A stretch of 64,000 nucleotides of DNA from Xanthomarina spongicola (lineage in GTDB: Bacteria > Bacteroidota > Bacteroidia > Flavobacteriales > Flavobacteriaceae): the NCBI RefSeq assembly GCF_003148645.1, contig NZ_QGGP01000001.1, forward strand, positions 434,001 through 498,000, written 5' to 3'. Positions 1 to 7,875 of this stretch are shown piece after piece. The notes below the pieces were generated by a model that ran no database searches, was not told the origin of the DNA, and saw nothing but the letters and a program-made list of their open reading frames with translations. The position numbers were made by a program, and so were the translations under genes. How positions within the stretch are numbered: the stretch's first letter is position 1; the number at the start of each line of letters is the position of its first letter.

Positions 1-132
1 TATGTTAAAAAGATTTTTCCAGAAGACACACATTTATGGATAGCCACAATCGACGATACCTTAAGTAGTAAGGGTTATATAATTCCTGGACTTGGTGATG
101 CTGGAGATCTATCATTTGGTCTAAAACTCTAG
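1..132 (+). CDS. upp: Uracil phosphoribosyltransferase, C-terminal fragment
   Basis: The window opens in frame inside this gene; only the last 43 codons and the stop TAG are present. The translated tail contains [16 protein letters not shown], which matches the family's C-terminal uracil-binding segment ([12 protein letters not shown]-type). The enzyme joins uracil and PRPP to give UMP in pyrimidine salvage. The start and the PRPP site lie outside the window. It converges on the minus-strand stress protein gene that ends at 1253, across a 1.1 kb non-coding stretch. Confidence 0.93.
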   Translation, partial: YVKKIFPEDTHLWIATIDDTLSSKGYIIPGLGDAGDLSFGLKL

Positions 133-152
133 ACAAATTCTTGTATAAAAAA

Positions 153-175
153 AACGGGAAGCGTAACTTCCCGTT
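153..175 (-). terminator. Hairpin with a T-tract on the minus strand
   Basis: A perfect 9-bp stem (153-161 with 167-175) closes a 5-base loop. On the minus strand the stem is followed by about eight T residues, as in an intrinsic terminator. On the plus strand no T-run follows, so it is a poor terminator for upp. This implies minus-strand transcription entering from the repeat region to the right. Confidence 0.55.
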
Positions 176-855
176 CCAGAAGAGATTAAATTGTTAGAAA
201 ACCTAATGGTTTAATAACACTTAAAACTCTTCATGACCTCCTAAATTACCAAAATTGGCAATTAAGGCGTGTACTTTAAAGAAACAGGAAGTAGAAACTT
301 CCTGTTTCATCTGAAGATTTTAATGATATTGATTAACTTTTTCTAATCGCTAATATGCAATCATTACTGATTAAAATTAGCTTTTTAGTTAAAAAATAGC
401 TTCAAAATCTCCATAGTAGGCTTTAGCATTTGCAATAATAAAACCTATATGTTTTTTAAAAGCAGGAAGCCGGAACCTCCTGCTTTCTTGAAAAGTTCAA
501 TTATATTATTTCTCCTATAGCACTTCCAATAACTCTTTATTACTAAAAAACCATTAGAACTATAAGCCAAATTATAGCATTTGAACTCTTCATTACAGAT
601 TAAGCATTTTTCAATGTTTAACCTGTGTGTTTTATAAGAAACAGAAAGTCGAAACTTCCTGTTTCCTGTTTAGAGTCTAAATATTATCATCTAATTCAAA
701 TAAACTTCAATGCATCTTTATTTCTAAATAAATTCTAAAAGTCTAATAAATTAAATAATAGTTTTAAACTCAATATATAGTCTATAAGGTCTTACGATTT
801 ATAGACTTGTATTTTAAAGTTCATCAATGATTCAAAGAGCGTTTTAATTATAATA

Positions 856-898
856 CTAATATAGAGGATATTACTTTTATTTAAACTGATATATATCA
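856..898 (-). promoter_or_regulatory. FNR-type box with minus-strand -7 box
   Basis: A perfect 20-bp palindrome at 883-902 is centred on TGATATATATCA (887-898). On the minus strand TATATTAG (863 to 856) starts exactly 23 bp beyond the 12-mer, the same geometry as the other boxes in this window. The plus-strand side has no -7 match at that distance. The start would be near 851 and transcription would run left into the hairpin array. Confidence 0.55.
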
Positions 899-901
899 GT
901 T

Positions 902-1002
902 TTAAGAAAAAAGAAAGTCAAACTTTCGAATGACTTTCTTTTTGATTAATAGCATATTACTAATTGAGAATCCCCCAATTCTCAAGTCAAAATTAAATGA
1001 CT
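902..1002 (-). ncRNA. Candidate small RNA with FNR-type promoter
   Basis: The predicted start is near 1002, placed by an FNR-type box and -7 box upstream. The transcript would contain a perfect 8-bp hairpin (964-971 with 978-985) whose loop is G-rich on this strand, then a 13-bp hairpin (908-920 with 931-943) followed by a T-rich tail, as in an intrinsic terminator. Length would be about 95-100 bases. No ORF of note lies inside. The features are read by eye and no family is recognised. Confidence 0.5.
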
Positions 1003-1005
1003 ATG

Positions 1006-1048
1006 TAAATATATTTATATGCTATAAATTAGTAAATGATATCCATCA
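1006..1048 (-). promoter_or_regulatory. FNR-type box and -7 box of the candidate small RNA
   Basis: TGATATCCATCA lies at 1037-1048. On the minus strand TATATTTA (1013 to 1006) begins 23 bp beyond it. This puts the box centre about 41 bp from a start near 1002, the class II activator position known for FNR/CRP proteins. No protein gene follows on this strand, only the two-hairpin candidate RNA. Confidence 0.55.
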
Positions 1049-1252
1049 GTTCTGAAAAAATATGGAGATAATATTATAAGCTGTATTCAATAATAAAACA
1101 GTAGTATGTATTTAATCTGAATCAGTTTAACCTTAATAAACTTTAGTCATGAAACGGTTTGTTTTGGGAAAACGAATAATGTTAGTCCTATAAAAAGAAA
1201 ATGATAAGAAATCGTCCTCAGAATTTTGCTAAAAAAAATGAATTATCTATGG

Positions 1253-2095
1253 TTAATTTTGTTGTTCGTGTAGAACTAGAAAAGGTACATCGGTTTGGTA
1301 GCTTATATTTTTAATTGTCGGCAAAAATAAAATTTGCTGAAAATAATTTAAGTTTTTTGCAACCATTACTATCAAGTCTATATTTCTGCTTTCTACGAAA
1401 CATTGCACAGCATCTTCTATTTTATCATTGGTTAAAAAATGAAAACTATTTTTATAACCATTAAAATAATCTTCCAATAGCTCTTTATATTTTTGTTGGT
1501 CTCTATTTAAATTTTCTTTCTTTTTGTTGATATGCAGAATTCTTAAAAAAGAATTAAACTTGTCTAAAACCTCAGAAATGGGTTGTAAAGTTTGAATGTG
1601 ATAAGACAAAGCCAAGTCTGTTGGGAAAGCAATTTCAGTTATACTGTTAAACTTAGCATTTTCAGGAACTACAAGTGTTGTACAATGTACTTTGGTTATA
1701 ACATCACTTGTATTGCTACCAACAATAAATTTTTTTAGTCCAGAAGCGCCTTTGGTTCCCATAACAATCATATCTATTTTTCTTTCTTCTACATGATTTT
1801 TAATTGATTCAATAAAAAAATTATAATCTGTAAGTGAATAAAATCTATGATTTTTATTATGTGGTAATTCTTGTGAAATTCGCTTTAAAAATTGGCGTAA
1901 TTGTTTTTTAGCAAATCTAGTTTGTATTTCCTCAGGAGTAGTTATATAAGACGTATCTAAAGATGTTAAATTACTTAAGCTATTAACATGCAATAGGTAA
2001 AAGTGACAATTAGATTTTTCAAAAAATTTCAGAGAATATTGTATAGCGTTCCAAGAGTTTTCTGAAAAATCTGTTGGTAATAAAATTGACTTCAT
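1253..2095 (-). CDS. Universal stress protein, two UspA domains
   Basis: The 280-residue protein has two tandem Usp folds. The first (about 1-145) begins KSILLPTDFSENSWNAIQYS and ends with IDMIVMGTKGASGLKKFIVGSNTSDVI, which contains the ATP-binding G-x2-G-x9-G(S) type motif. The second (about 150-280) keeps the fold (IDLIVMVAKNL) but lacks the glycine-rich loop, so it probably does not bind nucleotide. No signal peptide is present, so it should be cytoplasmic. It has its own FNR-type promoter 50 bp upstream and is probably induced under oxygen limitation or energy stress together with the other genes carrying the box. The exact stress role cannot be read from sequence. Confidence 0.9.
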   Translation of the reverse strand: MKSILLPTDFSENSWNAIQYSLKFFEKSNCHFYLLHVNSLSNLTSLDTSYITTPEEIQTRFAKKQLRQFLKRISQELPHNKNHRFYSLTDYNFFIESIKNHVEERKIDMIVMGTKGASGLKKFIVGSNTSDVITKVHCTTLVVPENAKFNSITEIAFPTDLALSYHIQTLQPISEVLDKFNSFLRILHINKKKENLNRDQQKYKELLEDYFNGYKNSFHFLTNDKIEDAVQCFVESRNIDLIVMVAKNLNYFQQILFLPTIKNISYQTDVPFLVLHEQQN

Positions 2096-2115
2096 TTTAA
2101 TCCTTCTTAATTCTA

Positions 2116-2158
2116 CAAATTTAAATTAAAGAGGATTTACAAAAAATGATATTCGTCA
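2116..2158 (-). promoter_or_regulatory. FNR-type promoter of the universal stress gene
   Basis: The box TGATATTCGTCA (2147-2158) is followed on the minus strand, after exactly 23 bp, by a perfect -7 box TAAATTTG (2123 to 2116). The inferred start near 2111 leaves a leader of about 15 bases. This is the cleanest box/-7 pair in the window and served as the template for recognising the others. Confidence 0.75.
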
Positions 2159-2183
2159 ATAGGGCTTTATAGAAAAAGAATTT

Positions 2184-3236
2184 TTAATATATATCTTTGA
2201 GTTTTTGAAGTTCTAAAATTTTAATATTCCTACCTTCAATAGCAATAAGCCCTTGCTTTTTAAAATGAGTCATGGATCTAATTAAGGTTTCTGTTGCTAT
2301 TCCTGCTACACTTGCTAAATCGCTACGAGAAATGGTTAAAGGGTCTTCAGGCTTTTTATTCATTTTTTCAGCAAATTTTAAAATAGTAGCAGCAGTTTTT
2401 TTGTTTACCGAACTGTATGCCATTTGCAATAATTGTTCTTTTACATCAGACAGATTATTTGTTAACAATTCAATAAGATCTAAAGTGATTTTATGGTTTG
2501 AGTCAAGTATATTTTTAAGGTCATTTTTTAAAATGCCAACTATTTCCACATCTTTAATAGCAGTTGCAGTTTCTTGGTATGTTATGCTTTCATTAAAGGA
2601 TAAATAGCCAAATAAATCGTCTTCTTTATATAAAGCAGTTGTAAGTTCTTTACCAAGTTCGTCAAGCTTATGACACTTTATAACACCTTTGGTTATTAAA
2701 AAAATATAATTTGAATGATCCCCTTCATTATAAATAATGTCGTCTTTATTATACTTAAACTCCTCTCCATTATCATTTATATAATTCTTAAAATCATTTA
2801 ATGTTCTAATTTCACTTTCTTCAGTTGTCAAATTGTTTAGACTTTCTTCTCTTTTTTCTTTTAAAATGGCAGTCTTTGCTAAACGACTTTCAATAGCACT
2901 AATAAGGTCGTCTTCGGTAAAGGGTTTTGTAACATAATCATCTGCACCTAAATTCATACCTTTTCTTATATCTTGACGCTCGGTTTTTGCCGACAGAAAA
3001 ATGAATGGAATGTATTTTGTATCATCATTTTTTGATATTGCATTAAGAACGCCATAACCATCTAATTCTGGCATCATAATATCACATACAATAATATCTG
3101 GTAAAACACTTTTTGCTTTATCAACACCTACTTTTCCATTTGAAGCTGAAATTACTTTGTAATTGGAAAGTTCTAATAATTCGGCAGTATTTTCTCTTAG
3201 AACTGTATCGTCCTCGATTAATAAAATAGTCTTCAT
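2184..3236 (-). CDS. Response regulator with CRP/FNR-type output (REC-CRP)
   Basis: A 350-residue hybrid. The receiver domain (1-120) has the acidic pair E8/D9, phospho-acceptor D52 (CDIMMPELDG) and K104 (TKPF). A cyclic-nucleotide-fold domain follows (about 150-265), then a helix-turn-helix (302-345). Its recognition helix ETLIR keeps the E316 and R320 that CRP and FNR use to read TGA half-sites. The four-cysteine Fe-S set of true FNR is absent, so direct oxygen sensing of that kind is unlikely and phosphorylation is the expected input. The start overlaps the stop of the upstream kinase gene (TAATG). It is the best candidate reader of the FNR-type boxes around it, including that of its own operon. 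Confidence 0.9.
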   Translation of the reverse strand: MKTILLIEDDTVLRENTAELLELSNYKVISASNGKVGVDKAKSVLPDIIVCDIMMPELDGYGVLNAISKNDDTKYIPFIFLSAKTERQDIRKGMNLGADDYVTKPFTEDDLISAIESRLAKTAILKEKREESLNNLTTEESEIRTLNDFKNYINDNGEEFKYNKDDIIYNEGDHSNYIFLITKGVIKCHKLDELGKELTTALYKEDDLFGYLSFNESITYQETATAIKDVEIVGILKNDLKNILDSNHKITLDLIELLTNNLSDVKEQLLQMAYSSVNKKTAATILKFAEKMNKKPEDPLTISRSDLASVAGIATETLIRSMTHFKKQGLIAIEGRNIKILELQKLKDIY

Positions 3237-5116
3237 TATTCTGCTGTATTAGGTATTTCTATAGTAAAAACGGATCCTTTGTTTTCTGTACTTTCAAAAT
3301 AAATTTCACCTTTTAAATTATTTATATGGTCTTTTGCAATATTTAACCCAATACCAGTGCCTTGAGATAGTAATGCGTTTTCGGCTCTAAAATAACGATT
3401 GAATATGTTTTTTTGATCTTTTAATGGAATGCCAATGCCTTGGTCTTTTACTTTAAAAATTGTAGTCTCTTTGGTTTGCATAACATCTATATCTATAGCA
3501 GTATTTTCTTCGGAATACTTAATAGCATTATTCACTAAATTAGACAATGCCAGCTCGATGATTTTCTCGTCTTGATGTAATGAAAGCTCGTCTATGTTAT
3601 CTGGATAATTAATATGTTGCCCTTCTTTTAATAGCATATTTGCGCTATAAACTACTTCGTTAACAACCTTACTTACCTTAAAAGTATTAAACTTATAATT
3701 ATAACTTCCTTTATCCAATCTTTCTACTGATAAAAAATCGGTAAGTATATTGTTTAGGTAATTTACCTCATCGGTAATGGTTTTAATGTGTTTATCTCGT
3801 TTATCTTGTTGGTCTTCTAATTGATATTTACTAAGTAACATGGTAGATGTTAATATACCACTTAATGGTGTCTTAAATTCGTGAGAGACTAAAGACAGGA
3901 ATTTTGTTTTTAATTCATTAAGATTTTTTTCGGCAGCCAATGCAGCATTTAACTCTTCAGTACGTTTTGCTACGGTTTCTTCAAGTTTTTCGGTGTAATT
4001 TTTTTGTTCTGTTATATCTAATATAATAGCAACATAGACGTCTCTTTCTCCAAGTTTTGAGCGTTGTAGATGAACATTTACAGGATACGTCGTGCCAGAT
4101 TTACGTTGGTGTACGGTTTCAAATTCTATTTTTTCTACATTATCGTTATCTAGCATCTCTAACTCTTTTCTGAACTGTGACTCTGTATATTCGAGTTTAA
4201 TATCTACAGGTGACATGTTTTTCAACTCTTCTAACGTATATTCTAAATTTTTTTGTGCACCATAGTTTGCATTAATAAATTTTAAGGTTTTTGCATCTAA
4301 AACGTATATTTCATTTAAAGACTCATCAAAAATGGTAGCTAGATGATTTTTTTCCTCTTCAATAATTTTTTTATTTGTAATGTCATTTAGTATTCCAATA
4401 TAGTTTGTAACAATTCCATTACTATCTTTTATTGGTGTTATGTGTAAATCATTCCAAAAAAGTGTACCATCCTTTTTATAATTTCTTAGTGTTACCTGGC
4501 ATCTCTCACCATTCTTAATAGCGTTTTGTAGTTTATTTATAGCTTCCTGTTGCCTGTCATCTCTTTGCAAAAATCTGCAATTCTTATTAAGTATTTCTTC
4601 TTTAGAATAACCTGTAAGTTTTATAAAAGCAGGGTTGCAATATATAATTGGATTATCTGGTTTTAGATTATCTGTTATAACAATCCCATTACTTGCAGAT
4701 TTTAATGCTTTGTTTTTTAACATGAGTCTCTTTTTAATCTTCTTTTTTTCTGAGAGATCATTAATCAAAGCCATTGTGTAAGGCCTTTTATAAATGGAAA
4801 ATGGGTTTAACTCTATTTTTGCAGGGAATGTATTTCCATTTTTTTTAACACCAAAAATATCCATGGTTTCATCACCCATTTTGCGACGCTTCCCTATTTC
4901 TATAAAACGTTTGAAATGTGATTCATGATTTGTATGATATGCTTTTGGAATTAGAATGTTTAGGGGTTGACCTATTAATTCAGTTTTGGGATACCCAAAA
5001 GTTTTTCCAGCAGATTTGTTAACTTCAATAATAACTTGATGCTCATCAACAATTATGACACCTTGAGAAATTGCTTCTAAAAGAATATTAAATATTTCCT
5101 GGTCTTGTTTAAACAT
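3236..5116 (-). CDS. PAS/LOV-type hybrid-sensor histidine kinase
   Basis: 626 residues with no membrane segment, so a cytoplasmic sensor. In order: PAS (about 8-120), a second PAS (140-250) that closely resembles LOV photoreceptor domains, a third PAS (255-372), a coiled linker, HisKA with H412 (LVSHEFKTPLSG), and HATPase with the N box (NLVNNAIKYS, 526-535), DQGIGI and GTGIGL. The LOV-like domain carries NCRFLQ with the photoactive-type cysteine C180 and asparagines N212 and N222, but the usual flavin-contacting glutamine is L243. It is co-transcribed with, and should phosphorylate, the REC-CRP regulator whose start overlaps its stop. A divergent FNR-type box lies upstream, suggesting autoregulation. 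Confidence 0.9.
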   Translation of the reverse strand: MFKQDQEIFNILLEAISQGVIIVDEHQVIIEVNKSAGKTFGYPKTELIGQPLNILIPKAYHTNHESHFKRFIEIGKRRKMGDETMDIFGVKKNGNTFPAKIELNPFSIYKRPYTMALINDLSEKKKIKKRLMLKNKALKSASNGIVITDNLKPDNPIIYCNPAFIKLTGYSKEEILNKNCRFLQRDDRQQEAINKLQNAIKNGERCQVTLRNYKKDGTLFWNDLHITPIKDSNGIVTNYIGILNDITNKKIIEEEKNHLATIFDESLNEIYVLDAKTLKFINANYGAQKNLEYTLEELKNMSPVDIKLEYTESQFRKELEMLDNDNVEKIEFETVHQRKSGTTYPVNVHLQRSKLGERDVYVAIILDITEQKNYTEKLEETVAKRTEELNAALAAEKNLNELKTKFLSLVSHEFKTPLSGILTSTMLLSKYQLEDQQDKRDKHIKTITDEVNYLNNILTDFLSVERLDKGSYNYKFNTFKVSKVVNEVVYSANMLLKEGQHINYPDNIDELSLHQDEKIIELALSNLVNNAIKYSEENTAIDIDVMQTKETTIFKVKDQGIGIPLKDQKNIFNRYFRAENALLSQGTGIGLNIAKDHINNLKGEIYFESTENKGSVFTIEIPNTAE

Positions 5117-5186
5117 TTTTTATCAATTTTCATTAAGGCTTGTAGATACATAAAGATACTAAAGTTATAAATATCCATACTATTTT

Positions 5187-5260
5187 CAAGATTAAGTTTT
5201 TGAAATGATTACAGAACTGATATATGTCATAATTAAATCAAAAACAAGTGTTTATATTTA
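5187..5260. promoter_or_regulatory. Divergent FNR-type promoter (kinase operon / TerB-like operon)
   Basis: One box, TGATATATGTCA (5218-5229), is flanked on both sides at exactly 23 bp by a -7-like octamer: TATATTTA (5253-5260) for the rightward genes and TAATCTTG (5194 to 5187) for the leftward kinase/regulator operon. The inferred starts are near 5266 and 5181. A single site could activate both units, giving the regulator a positive loop. Confidence 0.7.
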
Positions 5261-5280
5261 TATAGCTTAATTTTTTAGAG

Positions 5281-5697
5281 ATGAAAACGGATAATGATTT
5301 AGTTCAAAAATTTTACCAAAACTTAGGTAAGTTGTTTTATGCCATTGCTGCTGTAGACAATAATGTGAGAGATGTTGAACTTGAAAAATTAAAAAACGTA
5401 GTTAAAAAAGAATGGTTAACTACTAATCTTATTGATAATAGCTTAAAAATAAATATTGAGGATTCTATTATTAATACTTTTAAGTGGTTACACGACGATA
5501 ATGAGTATCATGCCGAAACATGCTACAATAGTTTTTTAACCTTTAAAAAAGAGCATGAGTCATTGTTTACGGATAGAATGAACACACTTATTTTAAAAAC
5601 CGCAAGAGCTATAGCAGCTTCTTTTTCTAAAGTAAACAAATTAGAATTAATGTTACTTACTAAACTGGATATGGAATTAAAAAACATAAAGACATGA
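5281..5697 (+). CDS. TerB-like helical protein
   Basis: A 138-residue all-helical protein without signal peptide. The N-terminal half (GKLFYAIAAVDNNVRDVELEKLKNVV) follows the pattern of TerB/tellurite-resistance-type domains, in which acidic residues sit between helices. The match is by eye and fairly weak. It is the first gene after the divergent FNR-type promoter and overlaps the next gene by 4 bp (ATGA), so the two are translationally coupled. Function is unknown; the context points to a response to low oxygen or redox stress. Confidence 0.6.
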   Translation: MKTDNDLVQKFYQNLGKLFYAIAAVDNNVRDVELEKLKNVVKKEWLTTNLIDNSLKINIEDSIINTFKWLHDDNEYHAETCYNSFLTFKKEHESLFTDRMNTLILKTARAIAASFSKVNKLELMLLTKLDMELKNIKT

Positions 5698-6080
5698 CAT
5701 ATTATTATACCACAATTGTAACGGGAGATTTTGAGGACGTTGAGGCAAAAATTGTTGAGTTATTAAAAAAAGAAGGATTTGGTGTGCTTACACAAATAGA
5801 TATTCAGCAAACGTTAAAAAAGAAACTTAATGTTGATTTCAAGAAATATAAAATCTTAGGAGCTTGCAATCCGTCTTTTGCTTATAAAGCATTGCAAACT
5901 GAAAATAAAATTGGCACCATGTTACCATGCAACATTATTATTCAAGAACTTTCACCAAACAATATTGAGGTTTCAGCTATTAATCCTTTAATATCAATGC
6001 AAGCTGTGAGTAATGAAGCACTAAGCACTTTAGCTGGAGAGGTTAGTTCTAAACTTGAAAATGTTATCAATAATTTATAA
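5694..6080 (+). CDS. DUF302 domain protein
   Basis: A 128-residue cytoplasmic protein with the DUF302 pattern throughout: an N-terminal strand and helix (FEDVEAKIVELLKKEGFGVLTQIDIQQTLKKKL), then KYKILGACNPSFAYKALQ, then MLPCNIIIQEL. Family members are small alpha/beta proteins without an established biochemical role, often found beside redox and anaerobic genes. The start overlaps the stop of the TerB-like gene by 4 bp. Confidence 0.8.
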   Translation: MTYYYTTIVTGDFEDVEAKIVELLKKEGFGVLTQIDIQQTLKKKLNVDFKKYKILGACNPSFAYKALQTENKIGTMLPCNIIIQELSPNNIEVSAINPLISMQAVSNEALSTLAGEVSSKLENVINNL

Positions 6081-6094
6081 TCACATTCTTGAAC

Positions 6095-6149
6095 TGGTAT
6101 TTATCATGATGAATATCATTTTGTAATAGAGTTAAACTCGCTACTTTAG
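6095..6149 (+). promoter_or_regulatory. Tandem FNR-type boxes before the protease/efflux operon
   Basis: Two 12-mers lie back to back with no spacer: TGGTATTTATCA (6095-6106) and TGATGAATATCA (6107-6118). Only the second has the usual distance, 23 bp, to a -7-like octamer TACTTTAG (6142-6149). The first is then one helical turn and a bit upstream. This is the only double site seen in the region. Confidence 0.6.
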
Positions 6150-6173
6150 GCTCATATTATAAAAATATTTATC

Positions 6174-6779
6174 ATGAAAAAAATACTAATTATATTATTG
6201 ATTATTCCTGTTTTAGGGTTTTCTCAAGTTATTGAAAATGTAGATTTTATTTCACCTTTTCACGATGAAATGGCAGCAATTAAAAAAAATAATCAGTGGG
6301 CTTTTATAAACATACATGGTGATATTGTTGTCAACTTTAGAAATGATTTAGTGACTTCTAAATTTTTAGATGGGGATTATCCTATTTTTAAGAATGGAAG
6401 GTGTTTAATTGTAAATGAAAAGGATGGAGTTTTATATTTTGGTTACATAAACACTTATGGAAAAACAGTTATTGAACCTCGATTTTTAAATGCTACAAAC
6501 TTTAATAATAACATAGCAACAGCATTAGAGCTAGATAAAGAGGAAATGGGAAGAAACCCAGCTTTAGATAAAAAAATAGTGAACTACAAATATTTTGAAG
6601 TTACAATTGATACAGTTGGGAATGTTAAAAACTACTTAACTCATAAAGGTGTTCATGTTGTTTTAGATAAAGATTTTTTAAGGGAACCTCCTAAATTTAC
6701 ATCAAAGCAAATTTCAGATAACCTAGTAGTGACTAGGAATGAAAAAGGGAAATGGACATTAAAAAAAATTAATGAGTAG
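6174..6779 (+). CDS. Secreted WG-repeat-like protein
   Basis: 201 residues with a signal peptide (MKKILIILLIIPVLGFSQ, cleavage after the SQ region). The body has degenerate WG (KWG) repeats: KNNQWAFINIHGDIVVNF, YFGYINTYGKTVIEPRF, then a more diverged tail ending KGKWTLKKI. WG repeats form beta-rich surfaces of unknown binding role and are common in Bacteroidota exported proteins. It is the first gene of a five-gene operon (WG protein, site-2 protease, HlyD-like, ABC permease, ABC ATPase) behind the tandem FNR-type boxes. Its job is not known. Confidence 0.75.
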   Translation: MKKILIILLIIPVLGFSQVIENVDFISPFHDEMAAIKKNNQWAFINIHGDIVVNFRNDLVTSKFLDGDYPIFKNGRCLIVNEKDGVLYFGYINTYGKTVIEPRFLNATNFNNNIATALELDKEEMGRNPALDKKIVNYKYFEVTIDTVGNVKNYLTHKGVHVVLDKDFLREPPKFTSKQISDNLVVTRNEKGKWTLKKINE

Positions 6780-6790
6780 ATTTAATTTTT

Positions 6791-7873
6791 ATGAAAGCTA
6801 GCTTAAATTTAGGGAGTATTTCTGGGATAAAAATAATTATACACTGGACATTTTTATTATTAATTCTTTGGATAGTTTTTGATGAACTAAAACGAGGAGG
6901 AACAACCGAGAGTGTTTTATTTAATGTCGCTTTTGTTTTGGCAGTTTTTGTTTGTGTTGTATTACACGAACTTGGACATGCCTTAGCAGCTAAATATTTT
7001 GGGGTCAAGACAAGAAAAATAACCTTGTTTCCCATTGGTGGTATGGCAAGCTTAGATAAAATTCCTGAATCACCAAAGCAAGAATTATTGGTTGTAATAG
7101 CTGGACCTTTGGTTAATGTAATTATTGCAATTCTACTCTATTTAATTTTACCTATTCAAGAATTAATAAATATGAGCTTTGTCGAAAGTTTAGAGACATT
7201 AAGTAATCTTACCTTGCAAAATTTTTTACTCTATTTATTTATTGTTAATGTTGGACTAGTAATTTTTAATATTATTCCAGCATTTCCAATGGATGGAGGT
7301 CGTATTTTAAGAGCCTTACTGGCAATGAGAATAGATCGTGTAAAAGCAACCCAAATGGCATCCAGTATTGGTCAGTTTATTGCAATTATTTTTTTAGTAG
7401 GTTTATTATATAATCCATTTCTGGTATTAATAGCTCTTTTTATTTTTCTAGGAGCTTTTGGCGAAAATCAAATGGTGTTGCATTTATCTCTGCTCAAAGG
7501 GCATACAGTTGAAGACGCTATGATGATAAATATTACAATTTTTAAACCAGAAGACTCTATAGATCTTGTTGTAGATAAAATTATCTCTGGTACAGAAATT
7601 AATTTTGTAGTCGTTAAAGATTCAATCATAAAAGGGTTGTTATATCATCAAGATATTATAGAGAATTCAAGTAAAAATGTATTAGTTAAGGATGTTATGG
7701 AAACGAATTTTAAAGTACTTGATGTTGACGATGATCTTAAAGAGTTATATAGTATAATACAAAGTAAAAAGAAATCTTTTTTTCCTGTTGTAGAAAATAA
7801 AAAACTTGTTGGAGCTATAGATTATATAAATTTGAATGAATACATATTGTTACAATCCAAGTTAGCTTATTAA
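6791..7873 (+). CDS. Site-2 protease-type M50 metallopeptidase with CBS domains
   Basis: 360 residues with about six membrane segments in the first 230. The zinc site is complete: HELGH (H59, E60, H63) in one helix and D168 in NIIPAFPMDGGRILRALL. The C-terminal 120 residues form a cytoplasmic CBS pair (VEDAMMINITIFKPEDSIDLVVDKI, then VKDVMETNFKVLDVDDDL), the architecture of SpoIVFB-like group III site-2 proteases, whose CBS part may sense adenine nucleotides. It would cut a membrane-embedded substrate, often an anti-sigma factor, but no such gene is adjacent. It lies 11 bp after the WG gene and 2 bp before the adaptor gene. Confidence 0.9.
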   Translation: MKASLNLGSISGIKIIIHWTFLLLILWIVFDELKRGGTTESVLFNVAFVLAVFVCVVLHELGHALAAKYFGVKTRKITLFPIGGMASLDKIPESPKQELLVVIAGPLVNVIIAILLYLILPIQELINMSFVESLETLSNLTLQNFLLYLFIVNVGLVIFNIIPAFPMDGGRILRALLAMRIDRVKATQMASSIGQFIAIIFLVGLLYNPFLVLIALFIFLGAFGENQMVLHLSLLKGHTVEDAMMINITIFKPEDSIDLVVDKIISGTEINFVVVKDSIIKGLLYHQDIIENSSKNVLVKDVMETNFKVLDVDDDLKELYSIIQSKKKSFFPVVENKKLVGAIDYINLNEYILLQSKLAY

Positions 7874-7875
7874 TT

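Larger units (their letters stand above)
153..943. repeat. Degenerate tandem repeat with five hairpins
   Basis: Five hairpins lie at 153-175, 281-308, 459-486, 638-665 and 908-943. Hairpins 2 and 4 have nearly the same arms (GAAACAGGAAGT with ACTTCCTGTTTC), and hairpin 3 is a variant. Their centres are 178-179 bases apart. The flanks also match: 45-47 bases left of hairpins 2, 3 and 4 there is ACTCTTCAT or AATCTCCAT, and just left of each a TTTAAA/TTATAA-like run. The units are therefore diverged copies of one roughly 178-base element. No coding sequence of meaningful length crosses them. On the minus strand the conserved CAT could start micro-ORFs of 7-16 codons, but these are not conserved in sequence. 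Function is unknown; small RNAs or repeated terminators are possible. Confidence 0.7.

Noticed and set aside
324-335. FNR-type box TGATATTGATTA
   Set aside because: The right half-site is imperfect and no TAnnTTTG octamer lies at 23 bp on either strand.
153-943. CRISPR array
   Set aside because: The repeats are hairpins spaced 130-275 bases apart, with diverged sequence and similar flanks, unlike short uniform CRISPR repeats, and there are no cas genes.
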